DNA of 8,775 bases, from NCBI GenBank assembly GCA_027451605.1, contig DAIDJA010000061.1, forward strand, positions 1 to 8,775, given 5' to 3'. Below are positions 1 through 7,530 of this stretch, piece after piece. The position numbers were made by a program, and so were the translations under genes. The stretch's first letter is position 1. Each line of letters opens with the position of its first letter. Source of the DNA: Acidimicrobiales bacterium. Lineage in GTDB: Bacteria > Actinomycetota > Acidimicrobiia > Acidimicrobiales > JABEUL01. The notes beneath the pieces are model-generated. The model was not told the DNA's origin. It saw only the letters and a list, made by a program, of their open reading frames with translations, and did no database searches.

Positions 1-3000
1 TACATACGGTACACCATTCCACTTTCAATTCTCAATTTATCCGTTTGTATTAACCGGTGATTACATTGTGGCTCTGGTAGCTCTGGTAATTTGTCTGATT
101 CTGCTTTGGGTATTTTTGGACAAAACAGACACCGGAATAGCATTGAGAGCCGTATCTGACAGCATCGATAGGGCAAGACTTTTAGGGATTCCCGCCAAAA
201 GAATTTCAATGATTGCCTGGATGACTGCCGCAATGCTTGCCGCAGTTGCCGGTCTTGCCTCCGCACCTGCTTCGATGTCGAACCCACCAGACTTGACAAT
301 TGCAGCCGGTCCCGTAGTTCTTTTGGCTCCACTGGCTGCGGCAATTATTGGGCGGATGAACAATCTGGTGGTTACTACGGTTGCAGGCTGCTTAATAGGA
401 ATCTTTCAACAGGCTATATTTTGGTCCTACCCAAAATCGACAGTAGTTGACGTTGCTCTTTTTTTGGTCATAATTGCTTCACTTCTGCTTCAACCTCCGG
501 TCAGAACAAAAGCCGACCAACTTTTAAACACCGGATACACAAATTTCAAAGAAACAAGGCCGGTTGCCAAAATATTAAGTTCAATGCCTTCAATAAAGGC
601 CGCAAAGATTATTATGGTGATCATACTTCTGGCTGCTGCGGTGTTAATCCCTTTAAACAGTAGTCAAATCAACGTATTACCGTATGTATACATTGCAATT
701 TTTGCCATCGTCGCAATTTCTTTGGTAATACTTTCGGGGTGGGCCGGGCAGATTAGTTTGGGACAGTTCGGCTTTGCCGGAGTAGGTGCTGCAGTTACTT
801 CGATGTTTTTAGTAAGTTATCATGTGGACCTGCTACTTGCGTTGACCATCGCGGCAATCATCGGAGCTCTGGTTTCAATAATTGTGGGGGTACCCTCTCT
901 GAAAATTAACGGTCTTTTTTTGAGCGTGGCGACACTTGCATTTGCGGTACCGGTAGACACGTTTCTGCTGAATGCCACGAATTTTCCGTCCTTAAATCCT
1001 CCTCACATAAGTCCGCCTCTGCTATTCGGGCATTTCGACTTATCTAATATTCGAATTATTTACGAATTTTCTTTAGCAATCGTTGTGTTATGCATTTATT
1101 TGGCAAGAAACATTAGAAACTCCAGAGCCGGTCGGGCATTCGTAGGACTTCGAGAAAACGAGCCTGCCGCCGAAGCTTACGGATTAGAGCCAAGAAAGCT
1201 AAGACTCGCCGCATTTGGCATTTCAGGCGCAATGGCTTCGGTCGCCGGCGGTCTTTTTGTGATCCTACAACAAGGCGCGAGTTTTTCGGGATTTGACCCA
1301 CAGCTTTCAATTAGCGCTTTTTCGATCGTTGTCATTGGTGGGCTAACTTCAATACCCGGTGCCGTTTTAGCCTCAATCTATTACGGGATTATCAGCTACG
1401 AACTTCACGGAGCCGCAGAGCTATTGGCAAGCGGTGTAGCATTGCTAATCCTTCTGTTATTTTTGCCCAATGGTTTGGGCGGAGTAATTACATCTGTGAG
1501 GGATAAGTTACTTATGATTGTGGCAAAAAAACGAGGCGTTAAGATTACGTTAATTGGAATTGATTCAAAGTCGACCGATACCGAAATAACTACCACCGCT
1601 GATTCAGTATCGTTAAACAATAGCCAATCCACTAAGATCGAACTCAAAAATATTGATGCTAGCTATCAGCAAGTTCAGGTACTTTTTGATGTTAACTTAC
1701 AACTCGAAGCAAACACCATTACCGCAATATTGGGGACTAACGGGGCCGGAAAATCTACAGTATTAAAAACAATTGCAGGCCTCATGGAAAATTACAGCGG
1801 GTCAGTTTTCTATGAAGGAGAAGATATTACCGGTACTTCAGTCGAGGAGAGAGTAAGAATCGGCATAGTCACGGTACCCGGCGGTCGCGGTATATTCCCG
1901 AGCCTAACGGTACGGGAAAACTTGCAGCTAGCAAAATGGCTTTATAAAAAAGATTCTCAATTCATCTCTGAGGCCACAGAAAAGATCTTTGAACTTTTCC
2001 CTGTATTGGCCGAACGATTGGAGTCGAAGGCATGGATGCTTTCCGGGGGCGAACAACAAATGTTGACTCTTTCGCAGGCTTTACTTTGTCGACCAAAAAT
2101 ACTTTTAATTGACGAGCTATCATTGGGACTGGCTCCAATCGTAGTTGCCGAGTTGATCAAAGTTGTTCGGGGACTTGCTGATTCCGGGATTGCAGTCGGA
2201 ATAGTGGAACAATCAATCAACGTTGCCACCTCAATCAGCCCTAAGTCTATATTTTTGGAACGAGGTCAAATCAAATTCAAAGGTGAATCACACACTCTTC
2301 TGGAACATCCGGAATTGCTAAGATCCATCTTCATCGACCCAACCATGAAAGTTAGTGAGCGAATTCAGACCGCAAACGAGAGTGATTCCAGGAAGGTCTT
2401 TGAGGCAGAATTTGTTACGAAACATTTCGGGGGAATTATGGCCGTGAGTGAAGTTAGTTTAGATATTTCATCGGGAGAAATCCATGGAATAATTGGAGCA
2501 AACGGTGCCGGAAAAACAACCTTATTTGATATGTGTTCGGGATTCATTAAGCCCGATCGTGGTCGGTTTCGACTTGACGGAATCGATATTACTCATATGT
2601 CTGCTACCAAAAGAGCCGCATTGGGGCTGGGAAGAGTGTTCCAACATGCACAATTATTTCCCGCATTAACGGTCTTCGAGACTGTTGCCTTGGCTCACGA
2701 ACGGTTTATCTTTCCAAAAGAACCTATTTCAGCCAGCCTAAGACTTCCTGCGGTAGTCAAGATAGAACGACAGATTAAGGAATCTGTTGAATATCTTTTG
2801 GACCTCTTCCATCTAAATGATTTTCGGAATACATTTATTTCCGAACTTTCAACCGGTACTCGCCGAATTGTCGAACTGGCGTGTTCAATGGCTCATCGTC
2901 CTCTGGTGCTACTTTTGGATGAGCCATCGTCAGGACTGGCGCAGAAAGAGTGTGAATCCCTGGTGGATCTATTGTTTAAGGTAAGCCAACAGACTGACGC

Positions 3001-3184
3001 CGCACTTTTAATAATAGAGCATGATATCCCATTGATATCTGCTGTAGCCTCTCAGCTTACCTGTCTACACCTAGGTGAAATTATCGCAAACGGTAAACCT
3101 GAAAGTGTACTGTCGGAAAAAAATGTAATCGAATCATATTTGGGAAGCGATCAAATAGCCATTGACAGATCAAATTCAAGTTAA
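1..3184 (+). CDS. Fused Liv-type ABC importer: LivH(partial)-LivM-LivF-LivG in one chain, 5' end outside window
   Basis: This single frame is open from the left edge to TAA at 3182-3184, so the N-terminus lies outside. A GTG at 68 is in frame, but coding continues upstream of it (TYGTPFHFQF...), so 68 is not the start. Residue numbers below count from 68. Residues up to about 142 are the C-terminal part of a LivH permease, with the cytoplasmic coupling loop ALRAVSDSIDRARLLGIP. Residues 178-477 are a full LivM permease (LSGWAGQISLGQ at 222, coupling loop near 353-390). A Ser/Thr-rich linker leads to a LivF-like ATPase (about 524-765): Walker A GTNGAGKST 556, signature LSGGEQQ 658, Walker B IDE with Asp682. 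A LivG-like ATPase follows (about 778-1028): Walker A GANGAGKTT 810, signature LSTGTRR 927, Asp951-Glu952, H-loop His985. Family knowledge: these subunits import amino acids, amides or related solutes using a separate binding protein. They are normally four polypeptides. The substrate here is unknown. Confidence 0.93.
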   Translation, partial: TYGTPFHFQFSIYPFVLTGDYIVALVALVICLILLWVFLDKTDTGIALRAVSDSIDRARLLGIPAKRISMIAWMTAAMLAAVAGLASAPASMSNPPDLTIAAGPVVLLAPLAAAIIGRMNNLVVTTVAGCLIGIFQQAIFWSYPKSTVVDVALFLVIIASLLLQPPVRTKADQLLNTGYTNFKETRPVAKILSSMPSIKAAKIIMVIILLAAAVLIPLNSSQINVLPYVYIAIFAIVAISLVILSGWAGQISLGQFGFAGVGAAVTSMFLVSYHVDLLLALTIAAIIGALVSIIVGVPSLKINGLFLSVATLAFAVPVDTFLLNATNFPSLNPPHISPPLLFGHFDLSNIRIIYEFSLAIVVLCIYLARNIRNSRAGRAFVGLRENEPAAEAYGLEPRKLRLAAFGISGAMASVAGGLFVILQQGASFSGFDPQLSISAFSIVVIGGLTSIPGAVLASIYYGIISYELHGAAELLASGVALLILLLFLPNGLGGVITSVRDKLLMIVAKKRGVKITLIGIDSKSTDTEITTTADSVSLNNSQSTKIELKNIDASYQQVQVLFDVNLQLEANTITAILGTNGAGKSTVLKTIAGLMENYSGSVFYEGEDITGTSVEERVRIGIVTVPGGRGIFPSLTVRENLQLAKWLYKKDSQFISEATEKIFELFPVLAERLESKAWMLSGGEQQMLTLSQALLCRPKILLIDELSLGLAPIVVAELIKVVRGLADSGIAVGIVEQSINVATSISPKSIFLERGQIKFKGESHTLLEHPELLRSIFIDPTMKVSERIQTANESDSRKVFEAEFVTKHFGGIMAVSEVSLDISSGEIHGIIGANGAGKTTLFDMCSGFIKPDRGRFRLDGIDITHMSATKRAALGLGRVFQHAQLFPALTVFETVALAHERFIFPKEPISASLRLPAVVKIERQIKESVEYLLDLFHLNDFRNTFISELSTGTRRIVELACSMAHRPLVLLLDEPSSGLAQKECESLVDLLFKVSQQTDAALLIIEHDIPLISAVASQLTCLHLGEIIANGKPESVLSEKNVIESYLGSDQIAIDRSNSS

Positions 3185-3224
3185 GCTATTTAGGGTATTT
3201 AGTCCCAACCGGTAAATCTTCACA

Positions 3225-4106
3225 ATGATATTAGTAGTTACATGCAGCATAATTAGCGCTATTTTTTTTGCAATTGCAGCGGTAATCCAACAATATAAAG
3301 CCTCTTTGCAGGGATCAGAACTTAACTTACATATTTCGCTGATAGGTAAGCTTTTAAAACAGCCACTTTGGTTAGCCGGAATAGGGTCGAGTGCGACAGG
3401 TTTCATATTCCAGGCAATTGCGCTATTTAAGGGATCGTTGGCTTTGGTGCAGCCTCTTCTGGTATTGGGCGTCGTATTTGCCCTACCTATTTCTGCTGGA
3501 TTCATTCACAAACGATTCATGACCTTAAAAGAATGGGTTGCTTCAATCTTAGTAGCATCGGGTTTAATAGCATTTTTGGTTGTTGCTCAGGCAAAAGGAG
3601 GTACACGGGTAGCAGATTTACACATGTGGATCTTTATTATCGCAGGTACCGCTTTAATCTCGCTAACTATTATTTTGATTTCAAGAAAATTGAAAATTTC
3701 ATCCAGATCCACTATGCAGGCAACAGCCGCCGGACTGATCAATGGTCTCGCCGCCGCATTTACAAAAGAAGTTGCACATAACTTATATACATACTACAAA
3801 TCTTCGCATAACATCTTTAATGCGATCATAAGGGAATCCTATTCTTGGGAATTCATAGCCTTAATCATAGACTATGCGATAGTGTTATTTCTCGTCCAAA
3901 GTGCTTTTCAGGGAGATCAAATAGGCTGGTCACTACCCGCCCTAACTGTGTCGAACCCGGTAATCAGTCTCATAATCGGTGTCATCGGTTTCAAAGAAAC
4001 CATAAATACAAGCTGGTTCAAGATATTACTCGAAACTCTATTTTTACTGGTTTCTGTTTACGGAATTTTCCTTCTGGCAAAACTCCCGTCATACCAGAAG
4101 GAATAG
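3225..4106 (+). CDS. DMT superfamily / NIPA-like multi-pass membrane transporter
   Basis: The 293-residue product is almost entirely hydrophobic, with about nine to ten membrane segments separated by short polar loops. This is the size and layout of DMT (drug/metabolite) transporters. The early stretch (IQQYKA, then KQPLWLAGIG, GFIFQAIAL, GSLALVQPLLV, FALPISA) resembles the actinobacterial DMT/NIPA-like subgroup. A second half, from roughly residue 140, repeats the fold. The substrate cannot be told from sequence; NIPA relatives carry Mg2+ and other DMT members export metabolites. The ATG at 3225 gives the full first helix, but I see no good Shine-Dalgarno sequence before it. The gene starts 40 bases after the fused ABC gene on the same strand with no obvious terminator between, so co-transcription is plausible. 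It ends 21 bases before the convergent lipoprotein gene. Other open frames inside it on the same strand are shadows. Confidence 0.85.
   Translation: MILVVTCSIISAIFFAIAAVIQQYKASLQGSELNLHISLIGKLLKQPLWLAGIGSSATGFIFQAIALFKGSLALVQPLLVLGVVFALPISAGFIHKRFMTLKEWVASILVASGLIAFLVVAQAKGGTRVADLHMWIFIIAGTALISLTIILISRKLKISSRSTMQATAAGLINGLAAAFTKEVAHNLYTYYKSSHNIFNAIIRESYSWEFIALIIDYAIVLFLVQSAFQGDQIGWSLPALTVSNPVISLIIGVIGFKETINTSWFKILLETLFLLVSVYGIFLLAKLPSYQKE
4068..4103. terminator. Perfect 10-bp inverted repeat at the convergent gene junction, possible terminator
   Basis: TTCCTTCTGG at 4068-4077 is the exact reverse complement of CCAGAAGGAA at 4094-4103, with a 16-base loop between. The repeat lies in the last codons of the DMT-like gene and ends just before its TAG. 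It sits between two convergent genes, where a two-way terminator is expected. Neither side has a clear T-run after the stem, and the loop is long for an intrinsic terminator. The function is therefore inferred from position only. Confidence 0.35.
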
Positions 4107-4127
4107 ATTCCATTTAAGATTCTTTAA

Positions 4128-5801
4128 TTACTTGATCGGTTGACCGTTCTTACACCAAGGGTTATTGGGAACGCCTTTACAGGGGTTAGGCATAGTGGGC
4201 AAATTCTTAGGAAGTGGATGCATAACAATTTGAGTCTGCTTGGGATAGTTACTACCCGCAGGACACGGCAAAAATTGCGTATCACACAACACCTGACCGA
4301 ATAAGACTCCACCCGTATTTGCCTGTTTCATTATTGAACCACACTTAGGTTGTACTTGTTCCAAATTAGACGGAGTACTACCATCGGGAGCGCTGTTACC
4401 GGCGAAGCAGTTTTGAGGCAGACCGCCATTCATTACTATTTGGCCATAGTCTCCGTTGCTGGGATTACCAAAAAATCCGTTATGGATAAACTTGTTGTTT
4501 AAAAGTGCGTCACCTTCAGGATTATAGATGCACCCCTTAAAAAGTGGGCTTACGAACCCACCACTGTTGGCACAGGTCACTCCCGGATAAGGCTTGTCTC
4601 CATCCGGGAATGGTACGAATAGAATCCCCCATGCCCCATTGTTTTCGAAAACATTATTCATGATCGTATCATTTCTACCACCGGATACAGTCATTCCGGT
4701 TCCGGTAGGGCCTAATCCCGCATATCCTGAAGTAGGTACATTTGGGTTGTTGTTATCGTGTACGTAATTGTCCATAAACACCCAACATGATCTTGTATGA
4801 GTAATAGGGCTGATCTTTCCGTTTGGACAATCCCCGTTTTGAGGTGGTGGAGGATCGCCTGCAATTTGGGTATTGGTGTCAAACCCGTCCTGATTATTGT
4901 CAAACTGAGAATTTTTAATTACGATGGCTCCACCGGAATTGGTGCCTGAATATCCGAGTGCATTATATTCCATCCATGCGTGATTAATTGTTATGTCGCA
5001 GACCTGCTGACAAGCTCCGACATACATTCCCGAATCATTAAAATTACTGGCATAGACTTGATTCCAACTCGCAGGCCCAGCGGCATCATTAGCGAAAATT
5101 CCGTATGCACCGTCGGATCCCTGAGGGTTATAATAAGTTGTGGTAGCGGTTAGGTAACTACCCCAATATCCATGCAAACCAATCTTGGCAGTACCTGCTC
5201 CCCCATCCCACCATATATCATTTCCTCCTCCGCCCGATCCACTCATATAATTACAAACCGTTAGGTTCTCAATCCATGTATCGTTTGCATCAAAAACTAA
5301 AATGCCATTTTCTCCCATCGGTTTTCCGTTACTGCCTAACGGTCCGTAACTCTGATCCCCGGGAGCCGACGAACATTCAGGGGATCCCGGCTTAGTGCCG
5401 TCTACCACAACTGTATTTCGATTCATTCCTCGAATATATAGGTCCGAAGTGGTTACCAAAACTCCGCCGAATGCTCCGAGCTTTTCCTGAGCCGCAGTCG
5501 GCGGATTTACCATTGCGTCATTTTCATGATAATCACCAGGGGCAACTAAGATCCAGTCTCCGGGTTTAGATGCATTTACAGCCGATTGAATGGTAGTATA
5601 TTGACCTTTTACTCCATTAAAAGTCCCGACCAAAAGTACTTTGCCTTGCGGCTGGGTGGTTGCCGTCGAGGTACTTGATCCACTGGAACATGCCGCCAAT
5701 ATTGATCCGAGCAAAACCAACATCCCAGATGTTGCGCCGACTTTTTTGACTATTGGGTTCTTTCTTAACGCAACAATCAATTTCCTGAGCAAAGTGAACA
5801 T
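4128..5801 (-). CDS. Secreted lipoprotein with right-handed parallel beta-helix domain
   Basis: The 557-residue product begins with a long basic n-region and a hydrophobic stretch ending in the lipobox LAAC. Cys38 is the expected lipid-anchored residue, followed by a Ser/Thr/Gly linker to about residue 50. The start of the fold shows the usual beta-helix entry: YTTIQSAVNASKPGDWILVAPGDYHE near residues 68-93. Repeated short strands with Asn/Asp-rich turns follow (for example IENLTV, ITINHAWMEYNAL, IVIKNSQFDNN, NDTIMNNVFENNG, ALLNNKFIHNG), as in pectate-lyase-like right-handed beta-helix proteins. I cannot identify catalytic residues, so it may be a polysaccharide-acting enzyme, a binding protein or a surface structural protein. 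Besides Cys38 there are 14 cysteines, six of them in the last ~90 residues, which suggests disulfides outside the membrane. The ATG at 5801 is supported by AGGAG about 10 bases upstream (5812-5816 on the plus strand) and by the promoter at 5890-5918. Confidence 0.85.
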   Translation of the reverse strand: MFTLLRKLIVALRKNPIVKKVGATSGMLVLLGSILAACSSGSSTSTATTQPQGKVLLVGTFNGVKGQYTTIQSAVNASKPGDWILVAPGDYHENDAMVNPPTAAQEKLGAFGGVLVTTSDLYIRGMNRNTVVVDGTKPGSPECSSAPGDQSYGPLGSNGKPMGENGILVFDANDTWIENLTVCNYMSGSGGGGNDIWWDGGAGTAKIGLHGYWGSYLTATTTYYNPQGSDGAYGIFANDAAGPASWNQVYASNFNDSGMYVGACQQVCDITINHAWMEYNALGYSGTNSGGAIVIKNSQFDNNQDGFDTNTQIAGDPPPPQNGDCPNGKISPITHTRSCWVFMDNYVHDNNNPNVPTSGYAGLGPTGTGMTVSGGRNDTIMNNVFENNGAWGILFVPFPDGDKPYPGVTCANSGGFVSPLFKGCIYNPEGDALLNNKFIHNGFFGNPSNGDYGQIVMNGGLPQNCFAGNSAPDGSTPSNLEQVQPKCGSIMKQANTGGVLFGQVLCDTQFLPCPAGSNYPKQTQIVMHPLPKNLPTMPNPCKGVPNNPWCKNGQPIK

Positions 5802-5889
5802 ATTAAATTATCTCCTGAAGGTAAAATGTCAAATTTATAAACGGCAGCAATTGGCAATAATCTATCTCCGTAATAAATCTGTTCATAAT

Positions 5890-5918
5890 AATATAGTTCA
5901 ATTAAACACAAATGTCAA
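5890..5918 (-). promoter_or_regulatory. Near-consensus sigma-70 type promoter of the beta-helix lipoprotein gene
   Basis: Read on the minus strand, TTGACA (5918-5913, full match to the -35 consensus) is followed by exactly 17 bases and then TATATT (5895-5890, five of six matches to the -10 consensus). A start of transcription near 5883 would leave a leader of about 80 bases before the ATG at 5801, ending in a good AGGAG ribosome site. The region is intergenic and AT-rich. This suggests the lipoprotein gene is transcribed on its own, not only by read-through from the monooxygenase gene. Confidence 0.7.
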
Positions 5919-6042
5919 TAGAACTTAGAACTTTTTGATTTTAGTACGAAACTCTACAATTTCGATATCAAAATACGGTCTCTTTGGTCTACGACAGACT
6001 ATATAAAATGCATTTCATTTAACAAGTGAAGACCTTTTATAA

Positions 6043-6055
6043 TTTAAACTTGGAA
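6043..6055 (+). repeat. 13-base direct repeat, left copy, just downstream of the monooxygenase stop
   Basis: TTTAAACTTGGAA occurs here and again, identically, at 7378-7390. The two copies flank the luciferase-like gene in the same orientation. This copy overlaps a small palindrome: AACTTG at 6047-6052, GAA, then CAAGTT at 6056-6061, which runs into the stop codon of the monooxygenase. A role as a weak terminator, or no role, is possible. Confidence 0.4.
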
Positions 6056-6059
6056 CAAG

Positions 6060-7316
6060 TTATGGTTTTGGTATAGCATCAACTCTAAATTCTTGAGGCT
6101 TTTTTGAAGCCTTATCAGCATCCCAACTTTTTAAGAGCTCCTTGTTATAACTTTCACGCAGACTATTTCTGTGGATTTCGTATGGTCCGGCTTTGGCTTT
6201 AAATTTCGGCATCACTTGGTCGGAAAAAAGCCTTAACGATTCAATAATATGTTCATGGAGGTTATTCCCACATTGACTGACAAATATTAATTGGTCAATT
6301 CCTGCTTGTTCATACCTTTGGATGAGATCCGCTATTTGATCGGGAGTTCCGATTGCCCCACGCAATGAACTAAGACCGCCATCAACTAATTTAGCCCCTA
6401 ACCTCTCAACTTTCATTGAAGCTACATCTTTGTCAAATCCAAACTGCGAACGATTTTTTTCAAACTGTGCATAAATATCACTGATACCGGGGCTATGTGA
6501 GCCAAAAATATAATAGTAAGCCAAGGCATACCCAAAAAAATGAGCGCCGTCAATTCCGCGTCTTATAGCTTCGTCTTCGTTTTCATGGCACATAAGCGGC
6601 AATACACAAGCAATGTTTGGATTTATTGATTTCCCTATGGGGGTGCACTCGGATGAAAAAATGGTCTCGTAATAGTCATCAACAAATTCTTTAGCCTCCT
6701 CCGGTTCAATAAACGAGAAACTCAAAGCTCCCAGACCCTTGGTTGCAGCCATATGGATCGTTTCACGCCTGGAACAGGCAACCCACAACGGAGGGTGAGG
6801 CTTTTGCTTGGGCTTTGGGATAACATTTCTCACGGGCATATCAAAAAATTCCGTTTTGATACCCGGAAATGGTTCTTTCAAAAACATATCTACAATAGTT
6901 TTAAGTGCCAATTCCCATTGAGCCCGTTTAGAATCTCTGTCAACCCCAAACCCCTTCAATTCAATTTCAGATGATGACTCACCCGTTCCAAATTCGACTC
7001 GACCATCAGAAAGGAGGTCCAACATCGAAATTCTCTCAGCGATTCTGGCCGGATGATTAACCTCAGACGGTAATTGAACTATTCCGTGACCAAGCCTAAT
7101 GTTATCCGTTATTTGGCTGACAGCTGCAAGAAATACCTCAGGAGCGGACGAATGCGAATACTCTTCAAGAAAATGATGTTCGACCATCCATACGTAATCA
7201 AATCCCAACGAATCTCCCAATCGTATCTGGTCCAAAGTATTCTTAACTACATTGAACTCGCTGTCTTCTTCCCAGGGCCTTGGGAGCTGCAACTCATAAA
7301 ACAATCCAAACTTCAT
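6060..7316 (-). CDS. Luciferase-like flavin/F420-dependent monooxygenase (LLM class oxidoreductase)
   Basis: The 418-residue product has the TIM-barrel layout of the bacterial luciferase-like family. It opens with MKFGLFYELQLPRPW. The EHHF motif is at residues 46-49, followed by HSSAPEVFLAA, IRLGHGIVQLPSEVNHPARIAE and the phosphate-contact region RVEFGTGESSSEIELKGFGV. PHPPLWVACSRRETI follows near the middle, and GTPDQIADLIQRYEQAGIDQ toward the end. These match the family's cofactor and substrate loops. Members oxidise or reduce diverse small molecules using FMNH2 or F420; the cofactor and substrate here cannot be fixed from sequence. About 40 polar, lysine-rich residues follow the barrel. The ATG at 7316 is preceded by a ribosome-site-like GGCGGTG four bases upstream (7321-7327 on the plus strand). 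It lies 214 bases downstream of the solute-binding protein gene and 258 bases before the lipoprotein gene, all on one strand. The product is cytoplasmic, with no signal peptide. Confidence 0.9.
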   Translation of the reverse strand: MKFGLFYELQLPRPWEEDSEFNVVKNTLDQIRLGDSLGFDYVWMVEHHFLEEYSHSSAPEVFLAAVSQITDNIRLGHGIVQLPSEVNHPARIAERISMLDLLSDGRVEFGTGESSSEIELKGFGVDRDSKRAQWELALKTIVDMFLKEPFPGIKTEFFDMPVRNVIPKPKQKPHPPLWVACSRRETIHMAATKGLGALSFSFIEPEEAKEFVDDYYETIFSSECTPIGKSINPNIACVLPLMCHENEDEAIRRGIDGAHFFGYALAYYYIFGSHSPGISDIYAQFEKNRSQFGFDKDVASMKVERLGAKLVDGGLSSLRGAIGTPDQIADLIQRYEQAGIDQLIFVSQCGNNLHEHIIESLRLFSDQVMPKFKAKAGPYEIHRNSLRESYNKELLKSWDADKASKKPQEFRVDAIPKP

Positions 7317-7377
7317 TTTTCACCGCCTATTGTATAAACCTTACCTTAAATACTTCGGTTCAAAATAGACTGAAGTT

Positions 7378-7390
7378 TTTAAACTTGGAA
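7378..7390 (+). repeat. 13-base direct repeat, right copy, upstream of the monooxygenase start
   Basis: This is an exact copy of the 13 bases at 6043-6055. The match does not extend on either side. It overlaps a different palindrome, AAGTTT at 7373-7378 and AAACTT at 7381-7386 with two bases between. It lies between the candidate -10 element and the start codon of the monooxygenase gene, so it could be a regulator site. This is speculation from position. Confidence 0.4.
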
Positions 7391-7405
7391 TCTAAACGAC
7401 TTTAA

Positions 7406-7434
7406 GTTAGAGTACCCGACAAAGTGACTGGCAA
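7406..7434 (-). promoter_or_regulatory. Candidate promoter for the luciferase-like monooxygenase gene
   Basis: On the minus strand TTGCCA (7434-7429, five of six -35 matches) is followed by 17 bases and TCTAAC (7411-7406, four of six -10 matches). It sits in the intergenic region about 90 bases before the ATG at 7316. The -10 half is weak, and AT-rich intergenic DNA gives such hits by chance, so this is only a candidate. Confidence 0.28.
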
Positions 7435-7530
7435 CGGAATCAAACGCGAACAACTGTATTGAACGCAAACTGTCATTATTCGACGATGATAACAAATTCA
7501 TTCAAAATTGGAATTAAATTCCCAAACTTT

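Noticed and set aside
61..363. Antisense open frame of about 100 codons opposite the LivH part
   Set aside because: It lies fully inside the strongly supported fused transporter on the other strand, shows no recognisable family and has no promoter or ribosome site of its own.
3533..4117. Two extra open frames on the plus strand inside the DMT-like gene
   Set aside because: Their translations are rich in Arg, Asn and Ser with no family likeness, typical of out-of-frame shadows; the overlapping frame is a clear membrane protein.
5830..5835. Second TTGACA in the lipoprotein leader as another promoter
   Set aside because: Seventeen bases further lies AATTTA next to the start codon, a poor -10 element that would leave no room for the ribosome site.
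5641..5928. Plus-strand open frame over the lipoprotein start and its promoter
   Set aside because: It covers the signal peptide and regulatory region of the minus-strand gene and has no family signal; its second half is just AT-rich intergenic DNA.
6047..6061. Palindrome AACTTG-GAA-CAAGTT at the end of the monooxygenase gene as a terminator
   Set aside because: The stem is only 6 bp with two G/C pairs and no clean T-run follows on the minus strand, so I do not call it a terminator.
7329..7336. TATACAAT on the minus strand as the -10 element of the monooxygenase gene
   Set aside because: It abuts the ribosome site, so transcription would start within or after it, and no -35 match is found at a proper distance.
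7510..7522. Palindrome GGAATT-A-AATTCC after the binding-protein gene as a terminator
   Set aside because: It can form only a 5-bp stem with a 3-base loop and lacks a proper T-run.
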